Of a DNA stretch of 41,455 nucleotides, positions 24,334 through 32,439 are shown one piece after another. The stretch is from the IMG/VR virus record IMGVR_UViG_3300017527_000021, positions 1 to 41,455 of that record. One strand, given 5' to 3'. A program made the translations under genes and the position numbers. How positions within the stretch are numbered: position 1 is the first letter of the stretch; the number at the start of each line of letters is the position of its first letter. A model generated the notes under the pieces. The model worked only from the letters and a program-made list of their open reading frames with translations. It was not told the origin of the DNA and searched no databases. The DNA comes from a virus.

Positions 24334-24672
24334 ATGGACGGTATAACCGTAGCAGACATATTGATGACTATATTTGGAACAGGTAATGCTGCCTTTTGGG
24401 GTCATTATTTCATGACTAAACGTAACAAGCAAAAACTGTGGGACGCACTACGAGATAGAGTTCTGAAGTTAGAGCAAACATCAGTAAAGGAACATAATGT
24501 GAAAGAACTTGTTGAGGAATCTATACAACCTATTGAACGTGGTATAGAGGACATTAAGCTTTTAATGGTAACGATGCAGGGTGATATCACTGAAATGAAA
24601 CTAGATCAGGCTCGTAGGGAAGGTGCTGAAGAAGCACTAGAGAAAGCGAAGTTAGATTTACACAAATCTTAA
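24334..24672 (+). CDS. Membrane-anchored coiled-coil protein, lysis region
   Basis: 112 residues. An N-terminal hydrophobic segment (residues ~7-27, ADILMTIFGTGNAAFWGHYF) is followed by a basic patch (MTKRNKQK) and a long charged coiled coil (residues ~35-112). It looks like a type II membrane protein with a cytoplasmic or periplasmic coiled coil, as seen in hemolysin-XhlA-like or accessory lysis proteins of phages. Its place just before a holin-like gene supports a lysis role. No firm family. Confidence 0.45.
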   Translation: MDGITVADILMTIFGTGNAAFWGHYFMTKRNKQKLWDALRDRVLKLEQTSVKEHNVKELVEESIQPIERGIEDIKLLMVTMQGDITEMKLDQARREGAEEALEKAKLDLHKS

Positions 24673-24682
24673 GGAGACTGCT

Positions 24683-24877
24683 ATGAGTAGGAGAAAGGCA
24701 GTAGCAGATAGACTGTTAGATAGCTTGGTGAGTAAGAAATTAACAGTATTTAGTGTTGCTACTGTTTTTGTCTCTCTTGAAATAATAGCGGGTGACGCAT
24801 GGGTTGATCTCGCATTAATGTATATTGGCACTCAAGGCGCAATAGACGCAATAGTTAAATTAAGGGGTTCTCGATAA
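24683..24877 (+). CDS. Small holin-like membrane protein
   Basis: 64 residues with a basic N-terminus (MSRRKAVADRLLDSLVSKK) and two hydrophobic segments: KLTVFSVATVFVSLEIIAGD (residues ~19-38) and VDLALMYIGTQGAIDAIVKL (residues ~41-60). Size and topology are typical of small holins, which open the inner membrane. It is followed after a one-base overlap by a decoration-type protein and then by the spanin pair. No endolysin gene is visible nearby, so the endolysin must be elsewhere. Confidence 0.5.
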   Translation: MSRRKAVADRLLDSLVSKKLTVFSVATVFVSLEIIAGDAWVDLALMYIGTQGAIDAIVKLRGSR

Positions 24878-25116
24878 TGAGTAACACAGACAACATTTGG
24901 GGAACTACCCTAATAGAAAGACAAACAGGTGATAAGGCAACTGTCGCAGACATTGTTTTAGCAGCTAAAGGTATTTTTGGATCACTGCAAGAGTTTGAAG
25001 ATGACACAGCGGCTGGTGTAGGAGGCTTATCTTCAGGAGAACTTTACCACACAACTGCAACAGGCACAGCTAACGGAATAGTTACTGGAGACCTGATCTT
25101 AAAAGTTAAAGCATAA
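24877..25116 (+). CDS. Small protein sharing its N-terminal module with the fibre at 872
   Basis: 79 residues. The first 18 (MSNTDNIWGTTLIERQTG) are identical to the start of the protein at 872-2152 and similarity continues to about residue 33 (A-x-V-A-x-I helix). The rest, with FEDDTAAGVGGLSSGELYHT and ending TGDLILKVKA, matches the short C-terminal domain (DDAAAxAGGxxxGxxYxT form) seen in many phage head-fibre or decoration proteins. It may be a minimal version of the virion-attached fibre. Overlaps the upstream holin-like gene by one base, an unexpected place for a virion gene. Confidence 0.5.
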   Translation: MSNTDNIWGTTLIERQTGDKATVADIVLAAKGIFGSLQEFEDDTAAGVGGLSSGELYHTTATGTANGIVTGDLILKVKA

Positions 25117-25126
25117 CGGGGGCAGT

Positions 25127-25381
25127 ATGGATTGGTTATATAAAATAGGAGCCAAGTTCGGACTTCAGATCGCTGGAGTCTTGGCTATAGTACTAGCGTT
25201 AGTCGGTGTCAGACAATCTGGCAAGAGTGATGCAAAGAATGAGTATGAAGCAAAGACAACAGAGAAAGCACTTGAACGTGCTATGAAAGCTAAGGAGGTA
25301 AGACGTGAAAATCAAGAACTCTCTCATGATGATATTGATGATAAGCTTGATCGTTGGGTGCGGGACAACCCAAATAAGTAA
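25127..25381 (+). CDS. Inner-membrane spanin (Rz-like)
   Basis: 84 residues. An N-terminal transmembrane segment (KFGLQIAGVLAIVLALVGVR, residues ~10-29) is followed by a charged, alpha-helical periplasmic part rich in K and E (KTTEKALERAMKAKEVRREN, residues ~43-62) as expected of i-spanins. The gene for the partner lipoprotein is embedded in its 3' half in another frame. The two join inner and outer membranes in the last step of Gram-negative lysis. Confidence 0.8.
   Translation: MDWLYKIGAKFGLQIAGVLAIVLALVGVRQSGKSDAKNEYEAKTTEKALERAMKAKEVRRENQELSHDDIDDKLDRWVRDNPNK
25292..25299 (+). promoter_or_regulatory. Shine-Dalgarno of the embedded o-spanin
   Basis: AAGGAGGT lies inside the i-spanin coding sequence, 5 bases before GTG 25305. 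It is a near-perfect anti-16S match and decides the GTG start of the overlapping lipoprotein gene. Confidence 0.85.
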
Positions 25382-25499
25382 TGGATGTGAGTGGATAGAA
25401 CCATTATTCATTACATCAGATGATAAAGCCTGTATGTCTTATTACCTAAAAGAGCAGATTGTCAACCTTAACGATCTGTGGCTAGAAAATTGCAATTAA
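25305..25499 (+). CDS. Outer-membrane spanin lipoprotein (Rz1-like), out-of-frame overlap
   Basis: 64 residues from GTG 25305. The N-terminal signal (KIKNSLMMILMISLIVGC) is basic then hydrophobic and ends in a lipobox L-I-V-G-C, with Cys19 as lipidation site. The mature part is short, with three further cysteines. 77 bases overlap the i-spanin in a different frame, the classical Rz/Rz1 arrangement, and the gene extends beyond it. The lipid-anchored protein binds the i-spanin C-terminus. The cysteines could form intra- or intermolecular disulphides. Confidence 0.85.
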   Translation: MKIKNSLMMILMISLIVGCGTTQISNGCEWIEPLFITSDDKACMSYYLKEQIVNLNDLWLENCN

Positions 25500-25500
25500 T

Positions 25501-25553
25501 GTAAGTTTGTCAGGAACTTACCTTTAGAGCTGCCCTTCGGGGTGGCTTTTTTT
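25501..25553 (+). terminator. Terminator ending the structural/lysis block
   Basis: First a 7-bp hairpin GTAAGTT/AACTTAC (25501-25521), then AGCTGCCC-TTCG-GGGTGGCT (25528-25547) with a UUCG-type tetraloop, two G-U pairs and seven T (25547-25553). This marks the boundary between late genes and the replication block. Confidence 0.88.
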
Positions 25554-25576
25554 ATGCCTGAAATTTATGATAAGGG

Positions 25577-25605
25577 TTGACAGAATTTTTAAATCTTACA
25601 ATAAT
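25577..25605 (+). promoter_or_regulatory. Promoter of the replication operon
   Basis: TTGACA at 25577-25582, 17-bp spacer, -10 AATAAT at 25600-25605, followed by GATC (AATAATGATC, matching the window's promoter family). Reads into 25631 onwards and the primase-helicase. Confidence 0.75.
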
Positions 25606-25630
25606 GATCGTATAACAAGAGGAAATATTG

Positions 25631-25804
25631 ATGGATAAGTACATCGTTGTGCTTTTTAATGGAAAACGTGAGCACATTTATAAATCATTGATTGCAGAGA
25701 ATCTACCAGATGCCTGTAATCAAGCGTACAAGCTGTATAAAGCCAAGAACAGTATCAATGGAAATGAGACTATGGAGGCATTTAAGATGGCGGGAGGAAA
25801 GTAA
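25631..25804 (+). CDS. Hypothetical 57-residue protein
   Basis: A short frame starting at ATG 25631 behind AGAGGAAA, ending at TAA 25802-25804. The sequence begins MDKYIVVLFNGKREHIYKSL and ends ETMEAFKMAGGK. It has a small-domain alpha/beta composition and no recognised family. First gene after the promoter, placed where small early regulators or host-takeover proteins often lie. Its last codons hold the Shine-Dalgarno of the next gene. Confidence 0.6.
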   Translation: MDKYIVVLFNGKREHIYKSLIAENLPDACNQAYKLYKAKNSINGNETMEAFKMAGGK

Positions 25805-26059
25805 TTGATATCAGAATTATTAGAGAGACAGATAAAGTCAGAGATTGATTTTATCGACAAGAATATGGAAAGCTTTGTAAGACATTTCTTTGGTGAGCGT
25901 GAGTACGGGGTATATGATCAGATGAAATACTATGTAGCCTTACAGAAGACCGAGATATACGTCCAGAAGTTCTGGGTTGATGTTGATGGTGATGATTGCG
26001 ACGACGAGGCAGAAATTTGCTATAAAGATTACAATAAATGGTGGGAGACAGTTAAATGA
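25805..26059 (+). CDS. Hypothetical 84-residue acidic protein (TTG start)
   Basis: Starts at TTG 25805, directly after the previous stop and 7-8 bases behind GGGAGGAAAG (25792-25801), so a TTG start is preferred. The sequence begins M-I-S-E-L-L-E-R-Q and contains aromatic, charged stretches (VRHFFGEREYGVYDQMKYY, residues ~21-39) and a D-rich region (WVDVDGDDCDDEAE). No family recognised. Its end overlaps the primase-helicase ATG by 4 bases, so translational coupling is expected. Confidence 0.55.
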   Translation: MISELLERQIKSEIDFIDKNMESFVRHFFGEREYGVYDQMKYYVALQKTEIYVQKFWVDVDGDDCDDEAEICYKDYNKWWETVK

Positions 26060-27858
26060 GTGAGAGTGAAGAGATAGAAACAATGTATATACCGAATCAG
26101 CCTTGTGTTGATCAAGAGAACTGTGGCAGTTCAGATGCTATGGCGATATACATACCTAAAGGTGCTAAGGTTAATGCACACTGTTTTTCCTGTGAGACCC
26201 ATTTCTTTGAGAAAGACTTGGCAGACTTGGATATAGACTCTGAGGCAGGCATTGAGAGGCTCATTAAAGCCACTAAAGCCGTACAGAAGTCAACAGGCAA
26301 GCCAATCAGCCAAGAGCAGATAGACACCATTAAAATGCGTTCTACGCTGAAAGGTAAGATGTTTAGAGATATTGATGACGAGACTTTATCATTCTACAAG
26401 ATACGAACAGAATTTCATCCAGAGACAGGTGAGCCATTCAAGAGATATTACCCTAACACATTAGATGGTAAGCCATGCTCATATCAGGTTCGTGTTGTGA
26501 CTCCTAAGAAGATGTTTTTCTTTATTGGTCATGCAAGCTCTAAAATGGATTTCTTTGGACAGAATAGATTCCCAGATGGTGGCAATAAGCTATTGATCGT
26601 TGGTGGACAAGAAGACTGTGCAGCAGCCTCACAGATGTTGTGGAATTACTCTAAGCGCAGAAATCAGACACAATATGGTCGTACAGCTGTTGTATCAACT
26701 CCATCTGGTGAGAACTGTGTCAAGGTAATCAAGAACCAATATAAGTGGTTAGATTCATTTGATGAAATCATCTTTGGTTTGGATAACGACGAAGCAGGCC
26801 AGAAGGCTATGGAAGACGCTCTACCGTACTTTCCAAAGGGCAAGGTTAAGGTAGCATCATGGGCTGGAAAAGACCCTAACGCTATGTTACAGTCGGGTAA
26901 TCAGGATCAATTCATTAGTAACTTCTTTAAGGCTAAGAAAGAGATACCAGTTGGTATAGTTGGCTCTGGTGAGTTGATGGAAGATATGCAGATTGAGATC
27001 AGTCAACCTAAGATACCACTACCACTATTCATGAAAGACCTTGAAGACAAGTGTGGAGGGGGTTTCCCACTAGGGTATATTATCAACATAGGTAGTGCGT
27101 CAGGTGCAGGTAAGACCACTGTAATCAATGAAATGATCTATTACTGGATATTTAATAGCCCGTACAAGCCTGCAATCATCTCTATGGAGTTGAATAAAGG
27201 TCAATATGGTCTAGCAATCCTTTCAAGACACATTGAAAAGAAGCTTGCGTTGATTTCAGACCCACAACAGGCACTAGCATACCTAAATACACCAGAGGTT
27301 AAGGCGAAACAAGAGGAATTATTCTTCACAGAGGAAGGAGATCACCGTTTCATGTTGGTTGATGACCGTGATGGTGGCTTGAAAGAGCTTCAAAACATAG
27401 TTGAAGAGTTAATTGTGTCGTGTGATTGCAAATTAATCGTGTTAGACCCTCTTCAAGATGTGTTAGATGGACTTTCTAACGAAGATCAGGCCTTATTCAT
27501 GAAGTGGATGAAGGGTGTTATCAAAGCTTACAACGTTACATTCATAAATATTAACCATGTTCGTAAGAGTGGTGGTGGTCAACAGCAAAATAGTACTGGT
27601 GCTGACCTGTTTGAAGAAGATTTCCAAGGAACTTCTGCGATATTTAAGTCAGGTGGTTGTAATATCTTGTTCAACAGGGATAAATATGCTGACACTGAGC
27701 TTGAAAAGAACTCTACCAATGTTACTGTGTCTAAAATACGTTGGACAGGGTATACAGGTAAGGTAAACCCATGGTATTATGATGGTATAACACATAAGAT
27801 GTATGACCTAGAGGACTGGATGGCTAACAATACCAGTCAGGGCGTACAAACAGTATAG
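26056..27858 (+). CDS. Primase-helicase (T7 gp4-like)
   Basis: 600 residues. N-terminal zinc-binding segment with C17, C23, C43 and C46 (CVDQENC...HCFSC). A TOPRIM primase domain at ~175-290 (LLIVGGQEDCAAASQM and the IIFGLDNDEAGQKAMED signature). A RecA-type hexameric helicase domain from ~320, with Walker A GSASGAGKTT (residues ~345-355), Walker B LIVLDPLQDVLDG (~458-470) and a conserved FININHVRKSG (~494-504). It unwinds DNA and makes RNA primers in the T7-type fork. Ends 8 bases before the polymerase. Confidence 0.9.
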   Translation: MSESEEIETMYIPNQPCVDQENCGSSDAMAIYIPKGAKVNAHCFSCETHFFEKDLADLDIDSEAGIERLIKATKAVQKSTGKPISQEQIDTIKMRSTLKGKMFRDIDDETLSFYKIRTEFHPETGEPFKRYYPNTLDGKPCSYQVRVVTPKKMFFFIGHASSKMDFFGQNRFPDGGNKLLIVGGQEDCAAASQMLWNYSKRRNQTQYGRTAVVSTPSGENCVKVIKNQYKWLDSFDEIIFGLDNDEAGQKAMEDALPYFPKGKVKVASWAGKDPNAMLQSGNQDQFISNFFKAKKEIPVGIVGSGELMEDMQIEISQPKIPLPLFMKDLEDKCGGGFPLGYIINIGSASGAGKTTVINEMIYYWIFNSPYKPAIISMELNKGQYGLAILSRHIEKKLALISDPQQALAYLNTPEVKAKQEELFFTEEGDHRFMLVDDRDGGLKELQNIVEELIVSCDCKLIVLDPLQDVLDGLSNEDQALFMKWMKGVIKAYNVTFININHVRKSGGGQQQNSTGADLFEEDFQGTSAIFKSGGCNILFNRDKYADTELEKNSTNVTVSKIRWTGYTGKVNPWYYDGITHKMYDLEDWMANNTSQGVQTV

Positions 27859-27866
27859 GGGGTATA

Positions 27867-30005
27867 ATGAAAAAGATAACTAATTGGCGTATGGCTACCG
27901 TATTTGATATAGAGGCAGATGATCTTCTTAAGGGTGCAACTAAGATGCACGTACTCTCAAGCATGCTTTCTGGTAATGGCATAGAGTCTATAAAAGGCTC
28001 TGACCATGAACAGATAAAGAACCTAATGCTATTTCACATTGAGAATAAGATTCCTGTGATTGCACATAATGGTATCAGCTATGATGTGCCTCTCATAGAG
28101 AAACTGTTAGGCATTGATTTGTCTGAGCTTATGGTGATCGATACGCTAATGTTATCTTGGGCATTGAATCCAGATCGTCCTAAGCATGGTCTGGAATCCT
28201 TCGGTGTTGATTACGGTATTCCGAAAGTTGAAGTAGATGATTGGGAGAACCTAACGTATGAAGAGTATGAGCATCGTTGTGTTGAGGATGTTAAGATAAA
28301 CTCTGCTTTGTGGGATGACCTTAAGGCACGTCTTATTGAGATATACACAATGGTTAAGCAGCAGGTCGATGATCTTGCTGTAGGTGGTGCTAGAACATCT
28401 GAGGACGAAGTGTTATACATAGACCGTTATGTGCATACATCAACAGTAGATGAATACATTGATCGCTACCTGACATTCTTAATGTACAAAGGTGACAGTG
28501 GTCGTCTTAGAGAGAAGACACAATTCTTAGTTGATGTGCCTCATGTATTTGAGAGACACGATCACCTTGAAAGTGAGTGTGAGGCTGCTAAGGCAGAGCT
28601 TGAGACTATTATGCCAGAGCAACCAATCTACGCTGTTAGGAATCTACCAAAGAATCCTCGTAAGAAGCTTACACCAAAGCAAGTGAAGGATGGACAAAAG
28701 CAAGGTGACCTTTCTGTCTCTGGTAAGAACTGGAACAAAGCGTTAGAGAATATTGGTGTCTGGGATCACCTTGGCAATGAATTAACTATGACTGTTGAAG
28801 GTAAGAGTGACCAGATCAAGGTGTTGACTGGATATAAGGAAGCCAATGCCAACAGTACAGAGCAGATTAAGAAATTGTTATTTTCAAAGGGATGGCAACC
28901 ACGTAACTTTAAGTTTGTTAAAGACGACAACGCTATGCAAGAGTGGGTTGATTCAGGCTTTATGGGTGATAAGCCAAAGCCAAGAGCTGTAGCACAAGTG
29001 ACTATAGATGGTGATGGTGGTAAAGTGTTATGCCCATCAGTTGAGTTGTTAGCAGAAGAGTCTCCTGAGATACACAAGTACGCTAACTATGGCATGCTTA
29101 AGCATAGGTTTGGATTGTTCAAAGGTTTCATTAGAGATATGGATGGTGGAGAACACCTCCAAGCTCAAGTAGGAGGTTACACTAACACTCTCCGCGATAA
29201 ACATAGAGTGTTAGTAAATCTACCACAGCCTTCCCGTCCTTACGGAGCTGACTTACGTGGTTCGCTCATTGCTGGAGAAGGTAATACGGCTTTAGGTTCA
29301 GATTTATGTTCATTAGAAGATCGTATTAAACACATGTTCATGATGGCACACGACCCTGACTATGTGAATACAATGATGGCTGATGACTATGACCCGCATA
29401 TTCAAATGGCTCTAACAGCTGGACTAATTAGTCAAGAAGAGTTTGACAACTTTAAGAAAGGTGAGAAAACTAATTGGGCTGTAGAGCAACGTAGGATTGG
29501 TAAGAAGGTAAACTATGTAGCTGTGTATGGTGGTGGTGCAGAAGCAATTGCACGTGATGCTGGTGTTAGTAAGCGTGAAGGTAAGAATCTTCATACAGCT
29601 TATTGGGAGCTTAACTGGAGTGTTAAAGCTATTGCAGAAGAACAATGTGTTATTGTTGATAGTCGTAAACAAAAGTGGCTAATCAATCCTATCAATGGAT
29701 TTGCTTACTCGCTCCGTACAGAGAAAGATAGATTCTCGACACTAGCACAAGGTACTGGTAGCTTCTTCTTTGACAGGTGGGTTGATAATGTTCTAACACT
29801 TATGCAACAGAGGTTTGGTGTCAAGAGATTATCAGCGGCATTTCACGATGAATTTGTTGCTGTGTTTAAAGATACTGAAAAGAATAGAACCACTATGGAA
29901 GAGATTACTCACAAGGCAATAGAGATGGTTAATGAAGAGTATGGGTTGAGACGTAAGCTTGCATGTGATGTAGCCTTTGGTAAAAACTACAGTGAGATAC
30001 ATTAA
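27867..30005 (+). CDS. DNA polymerase, family A (T7-like)
   Basis: 712 residues. The 3'-5' exonuclease domain holds the Exo I motif FDIEAD (residues ~13-18), Exo II HNGISYDVPLIEKLLG (~69-84) and Exo III EEYEHRCVEDVKINSALW (~132-149). The polymerase domain has motif A GSDLCSLEDRI (~474-484), motif B RRIGKKVNYVAVYGGG (~541-556) and motif C FHDEFV (~658-663), so all catalytic aspartates and the HDE are present. Length and order match T7 gp5 and its homologues. It cooperates with the primase-helicase encoded upstream. Start ATG 27867 has GGGGG 6-10 bases upstream. Confidence 0.92.
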   Translation: MKKITNWRMATVFDIEADDLLKGATKMHVLSSMLSGNGIESIKGSDHEQIKNLMLFHIENKIPVIAHNGISYDVPLIEKLLGIDLSELMVIDTLMLSWALNPDRPKHGLESFGVDYGIPKVEVDDWENLTYEEYEHRCVEDVKINSALWDDLKARLIEIYTMVKQQVDDLAVGGARTSEDEVLYIDRYVHTSTVDEYIDRYLTFLMYKGDSGRLREKTQFLVDVPHVFERHDHLESECEAAKAELETIMPEQPIYAVRNLPKNPRKKLTPKQVKDGQKQGDLSVSGKNWNKALENIGVWDHLGNELTMTVEGKSDQIKVLTGYKEANANSTEQIKKLLFSKGWQPRNFKFVKDDNAMQEWVDSGFMGDKPKPRAVAQVTIDGDGGKVLCPSVELLAEESPEIHKYANYGMLKHRFGLFKGFIRDMDGGEHLQAQVGGYTNTLRDKHRVLVNLPQPSRPYGADLRGSLIAGEGNTALGSDLCSLEDRIKHMFMMAHDPDYVNTMMADDYDPHIQMALTAGLISQEEFDNFKKGEKTNWAVEQRRIGKKVNYVAVYGGGAEAIARDAGVSKREGKNLHTAYWELNWSVKAIAEEQCVIVDSRKQKWLINPINGFAYSLRTEKDRFSTLAQGTGSFFFDRWVDNVLTLMQQRFGVKRLSAAFHDEFVAVFKDTEKNRTTMEEITHKAIEMVNEEYGLRRKLACDVAFGKNYSEIH

Positions 30006-30012
30006 TAAGGGG

Positions 30013-30041
30013 TTGACAAAAATCTCAATCCGATCAATAAT
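30013..30041 (+). promoter_or_regulatory. Promoter of the SSB gene
   Basis: TTGACA (30013-30018), 17-bp spacer, AATAAT (30036-30041), followed by GATC (AATAATGATC). It reads through a 115-base leader (30042-30156) with a small GGGTGC/GGCATCC hairpin near 30075; I see nothing else in that leader. Confidence 0.75.
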
Positions 30042-30156
30042 GATCTTATGTGGTTATAAAGAATTATAAGTAAGGGTGCTTAGGCATCCTGAAAACATAA
30101 TAGGTTTGTGGCTTGAAACACTACTAACTTAAACATTTAGAAAAGGTAAAGATATT

Positions 30157-30801
30157 ATGAGTAAATTAGAACTGAACGAAGCTAACGAGAAGAACTTCCA
30201 AGAGGGCTTTCTACGTGACGCTTACTTCCTGTATGCCTCTATCAAAGAGCCTCGCTTGAAGTATAAAAGCAACACTGAGTACGTGTTAGAGCTACAAGCT
30301 TGTATCGATGAAGACACAGCTGATGCGTGGGAAGAAATTTTCAAAGCTAACAAAGTACATAAGTTCACCAAAGAAAAGTTTGAAGAAACTTTCAAATGTG
30401 ATGCTCCATTCGATGCTAAGAAACAGTACGTTGTAAAATTCACTGTTGATTACAAGGGTGAAGATATGCCTGAGTTGGCTCACAACGCATACAAACGTAC
30501 CAAGGTTTGGGAAAAGACTGCCGCTGGTAAGATGAAAGATATCACCTTAGAGAAGTTGGTGGGTAATGGCACTTTAGGTGACGTATCCTTCTACATCTCT
30601 AGACCAAAAGAAGGTGGTGCTTATCCTAAGATGACAGGTCTGTTGGTTAAAGACTTAGTTGAGTATGTAGATAACGGTGGTGCTGGTGGTTGTGCTTTCG
30701 GTGAAACTGAAGAAGCTCCAACTCCATTCACTGAAGACGAGGCTGAAGAACAAGCTCCTGACACTAGTGAGTTCACTGAAGATGCTGACCCAGACTTTTA
30801 A
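30157..30801 (+). CDS. Single-stranded DNA-binding protein (T7 gp2.5-like)
   Basis: 214 residues. Position between polymerase and exonuclease, size, and a strongly acidic C-terminal tail (residues ~180-214: TEEAPTPFTEDEAEEQAP, ending in DADPDF) fit a gp2.5-type SSB, whose acidic tail with a terminal Phe contacts polymerase and primase-helicase. The N-terminal ~175 residues contain OB-like strands (YVLELQACIDED, KKQYVVKFTVDYKG). It coats ssDNA at the fork. Preceded by a long leader; good GGTAAAG element upstream. Confidence 0.75.
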   Translation: MSKLELNEANEKNFQEGFLRDAYFLYASIKEPRLKYKSNTEYVLELQACIDEDTADAWEEIFKANKVHKFTKEKFEETFKCDAPFDAKKQYVVKFTVDYKGEDMPELAHNAYKRTKVWEKTAAGKMKDITLEKLVGNGTLGDVSFYISRPKEGGAYPKMTGLLVKDLVEYVDNGGAGGCAFGETEEAPTPFTEDEAEEQAPDTSEFTEDADPDF

Positions 30802-30823
30802 TCACTGTTAGTGAATGATCTAT

Positions 30824-30848
30824 AAGGGCAGCTTCGGTTGCCCTTTTC
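30824..30848 (+). terminator. Terminator after SSB gene
   Basis: AAGGGCAGC-TTCG-GTTGCCCTT (30824-30845), 9 pairs with one G-U and a UUCG-type loop, followed by TT. It would reduce readthrough into the exonuclease gene. Confidence 0.85.
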
Positions 30849-30868
30849 ATTTTAGACAGGAGAGAAAA

Positions 30869-31828
30869 ATGACAGAACTTCATAATTTTATAGACGCTGA
30901 TACAATACTTGTTAGTGCATGTATGATGTCCCAGACAAATTACGTAGTCTATACAAAAGAGGGTAAACGTGTTAGTCCAGCCAAATCTAAAAAGAATTGG
31001 TGTGAGCTAAACCCAAAGAAAGACCCTAACGATTATAACTTTGTGCAAGAAGCTACTCTGATTCAGAAAGGCTTTACGCCTACTATCAGTATCTGTAAAA
31101 GTAATGTAACAGCAAGCATAAAGAGAATCTCGGACAAATATCCAGACCATAAGACTTGGGTATGTATTGAGGGGGAAGGTAACTATAGAGATGATTTATA
31201 TCCATACTATAAAGGCAATCGTAATGGTGAGATTCTATTACGTAGAGAGCTTTCACAGTGGGTTATAGACACATTCCCAAGGGTTATCGTTAGTGAGGGT
31301 TGTGAGACGGATGATACGGTTGCTACACAAATGTGGAAAGGTCACCAAGACTTTCTGAAAACTGGTGTCCATACTCGAATGATTTCGTGTTGTGATAAAG
31401 ATTTGATGACTGTGGCTGGCAAGTTGTACAACTACGGTAAAGATAAAGAACATATCATAGACGAACTGGAAGCTGATAGGTGGTTCTGTACACAATTACT
31501 ATATGGTGATTCAACAGATAACATTAAAGGTATCAATAATCCGCTACCTGAAGAATTCCTTAAGAAGTATGGTGTAAGAGCTAATGCTAAGGGCGTGGGT
31601 GAGAAAACTGCTGCTGCTCTTGTGGCTGGCTTAGAGAAGTCTTCGGATTGCTTTGAGAGAGTTATAGAGGCTTACAGAGAGGTGTACGGTGATGAATGGT
31701 TACCAGCACTTCAAGAGGAAGCAATAGCGTTACGCATGTGTCATCATGACTATGAGAAAAAGTCTGGTACACACTATAAGATCGAGAATCACTTAAGGGA
31801 GTTAGGTATAAATGCCAGAGACTATTAA
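30869..31828 (+). CDS. 5'-3' exonuclease, FEN family
   Basis: 319 residues from ATG 30869, chosen for the AGGAGAG Shine-Dalgarno; an in-frame upstream extension would lie in the terminator. Contains acidic FEN motifs: FIDADTILVSACM at the N-terminus, a DDLYPYYKGNRNG segment (residues ~112-124), SEGCETDDTVATQM (~149-162), SCCDKDLMTVAGKLYNYG (~174-191) and the helix-hairpin-helix GVGEKTAAALVAGL (~247-260). It removes RNA primers or degrades host DNA. Its stop overlaps a small coding frame starting at 31812. Confidence 0.88.
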   Translation: MTELHNFIDADTILVSACMMSQTNYVVYTKEGKRVSPAKSKKNWCELNPKKDPNDYNFVQEATLIQKGFTPTISICKSNVTASIKRISDKYPDHKTWVCIEGEGNYRDDLYPYYKGNRNGEILLRRELSQWVIDTFPRVIVSEGCETDDTVATQMWKGHQDFLKTGVHTRMISCCDKDLMTVAGKLYNYGKDKEHIIDELEADRWFCTQLLYGDSTDNIKGINNPLPEEFLKKYGVRANAKGVGEKTAAALVAGLEKSSDCFERVIEAYREVYGDEWLPALQEEAIALRMCHHDYEKKSGTHYKIENHLRELGINARDY

Positions 31829-31901
31829 AGTGGTTAGTAGGAAGGAGGCTCTCGAAAGGGGGCTTTCTAGATTTTTTAAAGGAAACCGTTATGAAGCATA
31901 G
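31812..31901 (+). CDS. Orphan SRKEA-motif microprotein overlapping exonuclease and HNH genes
   Basis: A 29-residue frame starting MPETIKVVSRKEALERGLSR and ending F-F-K-G-N-R-Y-E-A. The segment VSRKEALERGLSRFFKG is the conserved N-terminal module of a phage HNH-type family (also seen at the start of the decayed gene at 9349), but here it stops before the zinc finger. It overlaps the exonuclease stop by 17 bases and the HNH start by 11. It could be a remnant of an HNH gene that was replaced, a translation-coupling leader, or a small protein of its own. Confidence 0.45.
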   Translation: MPETIKVVSRKEALERGLSRFFKGNRYEA

Positions 31902-32436
31902 ACCGTGGGAATATAGTGATGTATGGGATAACCAAAGCCAATTCCTGACATGGCTACGTGGGCAGTTGAGACAAGTTTGGAGTGCTTACCCTGTTAGAAC
32001 AGAACATAAGGACTCAATGTGTGTTAAAGTTACACCTGAACTTAGGGAAAAATATGGGTTACACAGACAGACAAAAAAGGCAGGTGCTTGTAGCTTCTGT
32101 AAGAAACTCTTCCCTAAAAGTAAGTTGGAGTCTGACCATATAATTGGGAATGCGCGTTTAACACAAATGGATGACATAGACTCATACTTAGACCATCTGT
32201 TATGTTCGCCTAACAACTTACAACTTGTATGTAAGAGTTGTCATAAAATAAAGTCTTATAGCGAACGTCAGGGCATATCATTCGAGGAAGCAAGACTAGA
32301 GAAAGCTGTTATAGAGTGGTTGAAGAGACCAGTGTCTGAACAGAAAGAGATATTAACAATGTCTGGATTCTCTGATGATGATATCAAAAACGCTGGCAAC
32401 AGACGTAAAGCAGCACGAAAATTATTGACTCCTTAA
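31891..32436 (+). CDS. HNH endonuclease
   Basis: 181 residues from ATG 31891 (Shine-Dalgarno AAAGGAAA). Residues ~70-130 carry a zinc ribbon and HNH core: CSFCKKLFPKSKLESDHII (residues ~68-86), a D-H-L-L-C-S-P-N-N-L core and CKSCHKIKSYS (~111-121). The N-terminal half is helical with W and R residues that may bind DNA; the C-terminus is a charged helix. Such enzymes cut DNA at specific sites; the role may be DNA processing linked to the upstream exonuclease or selfish homing. Followed by a terminator. Confidence 0.8.
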   Translation: MKHRPWEYSDVWDNQSQFLTWLRGQLRQVWSAYPVRTEHKDSMCVKVTPELREKYGLHRQTKKAGACSFCKKLFPKSKLESDHIIGNARLTQMDDIDSYLDHLLCSPNNLQLVCKSCHKIKSYSERQGISFEEARLEKAVIEWLKRPVSEQKEILTMSGFSDDDIKNAGNRRKAARKLLTP

Positions 32437-32439
32437 TAG

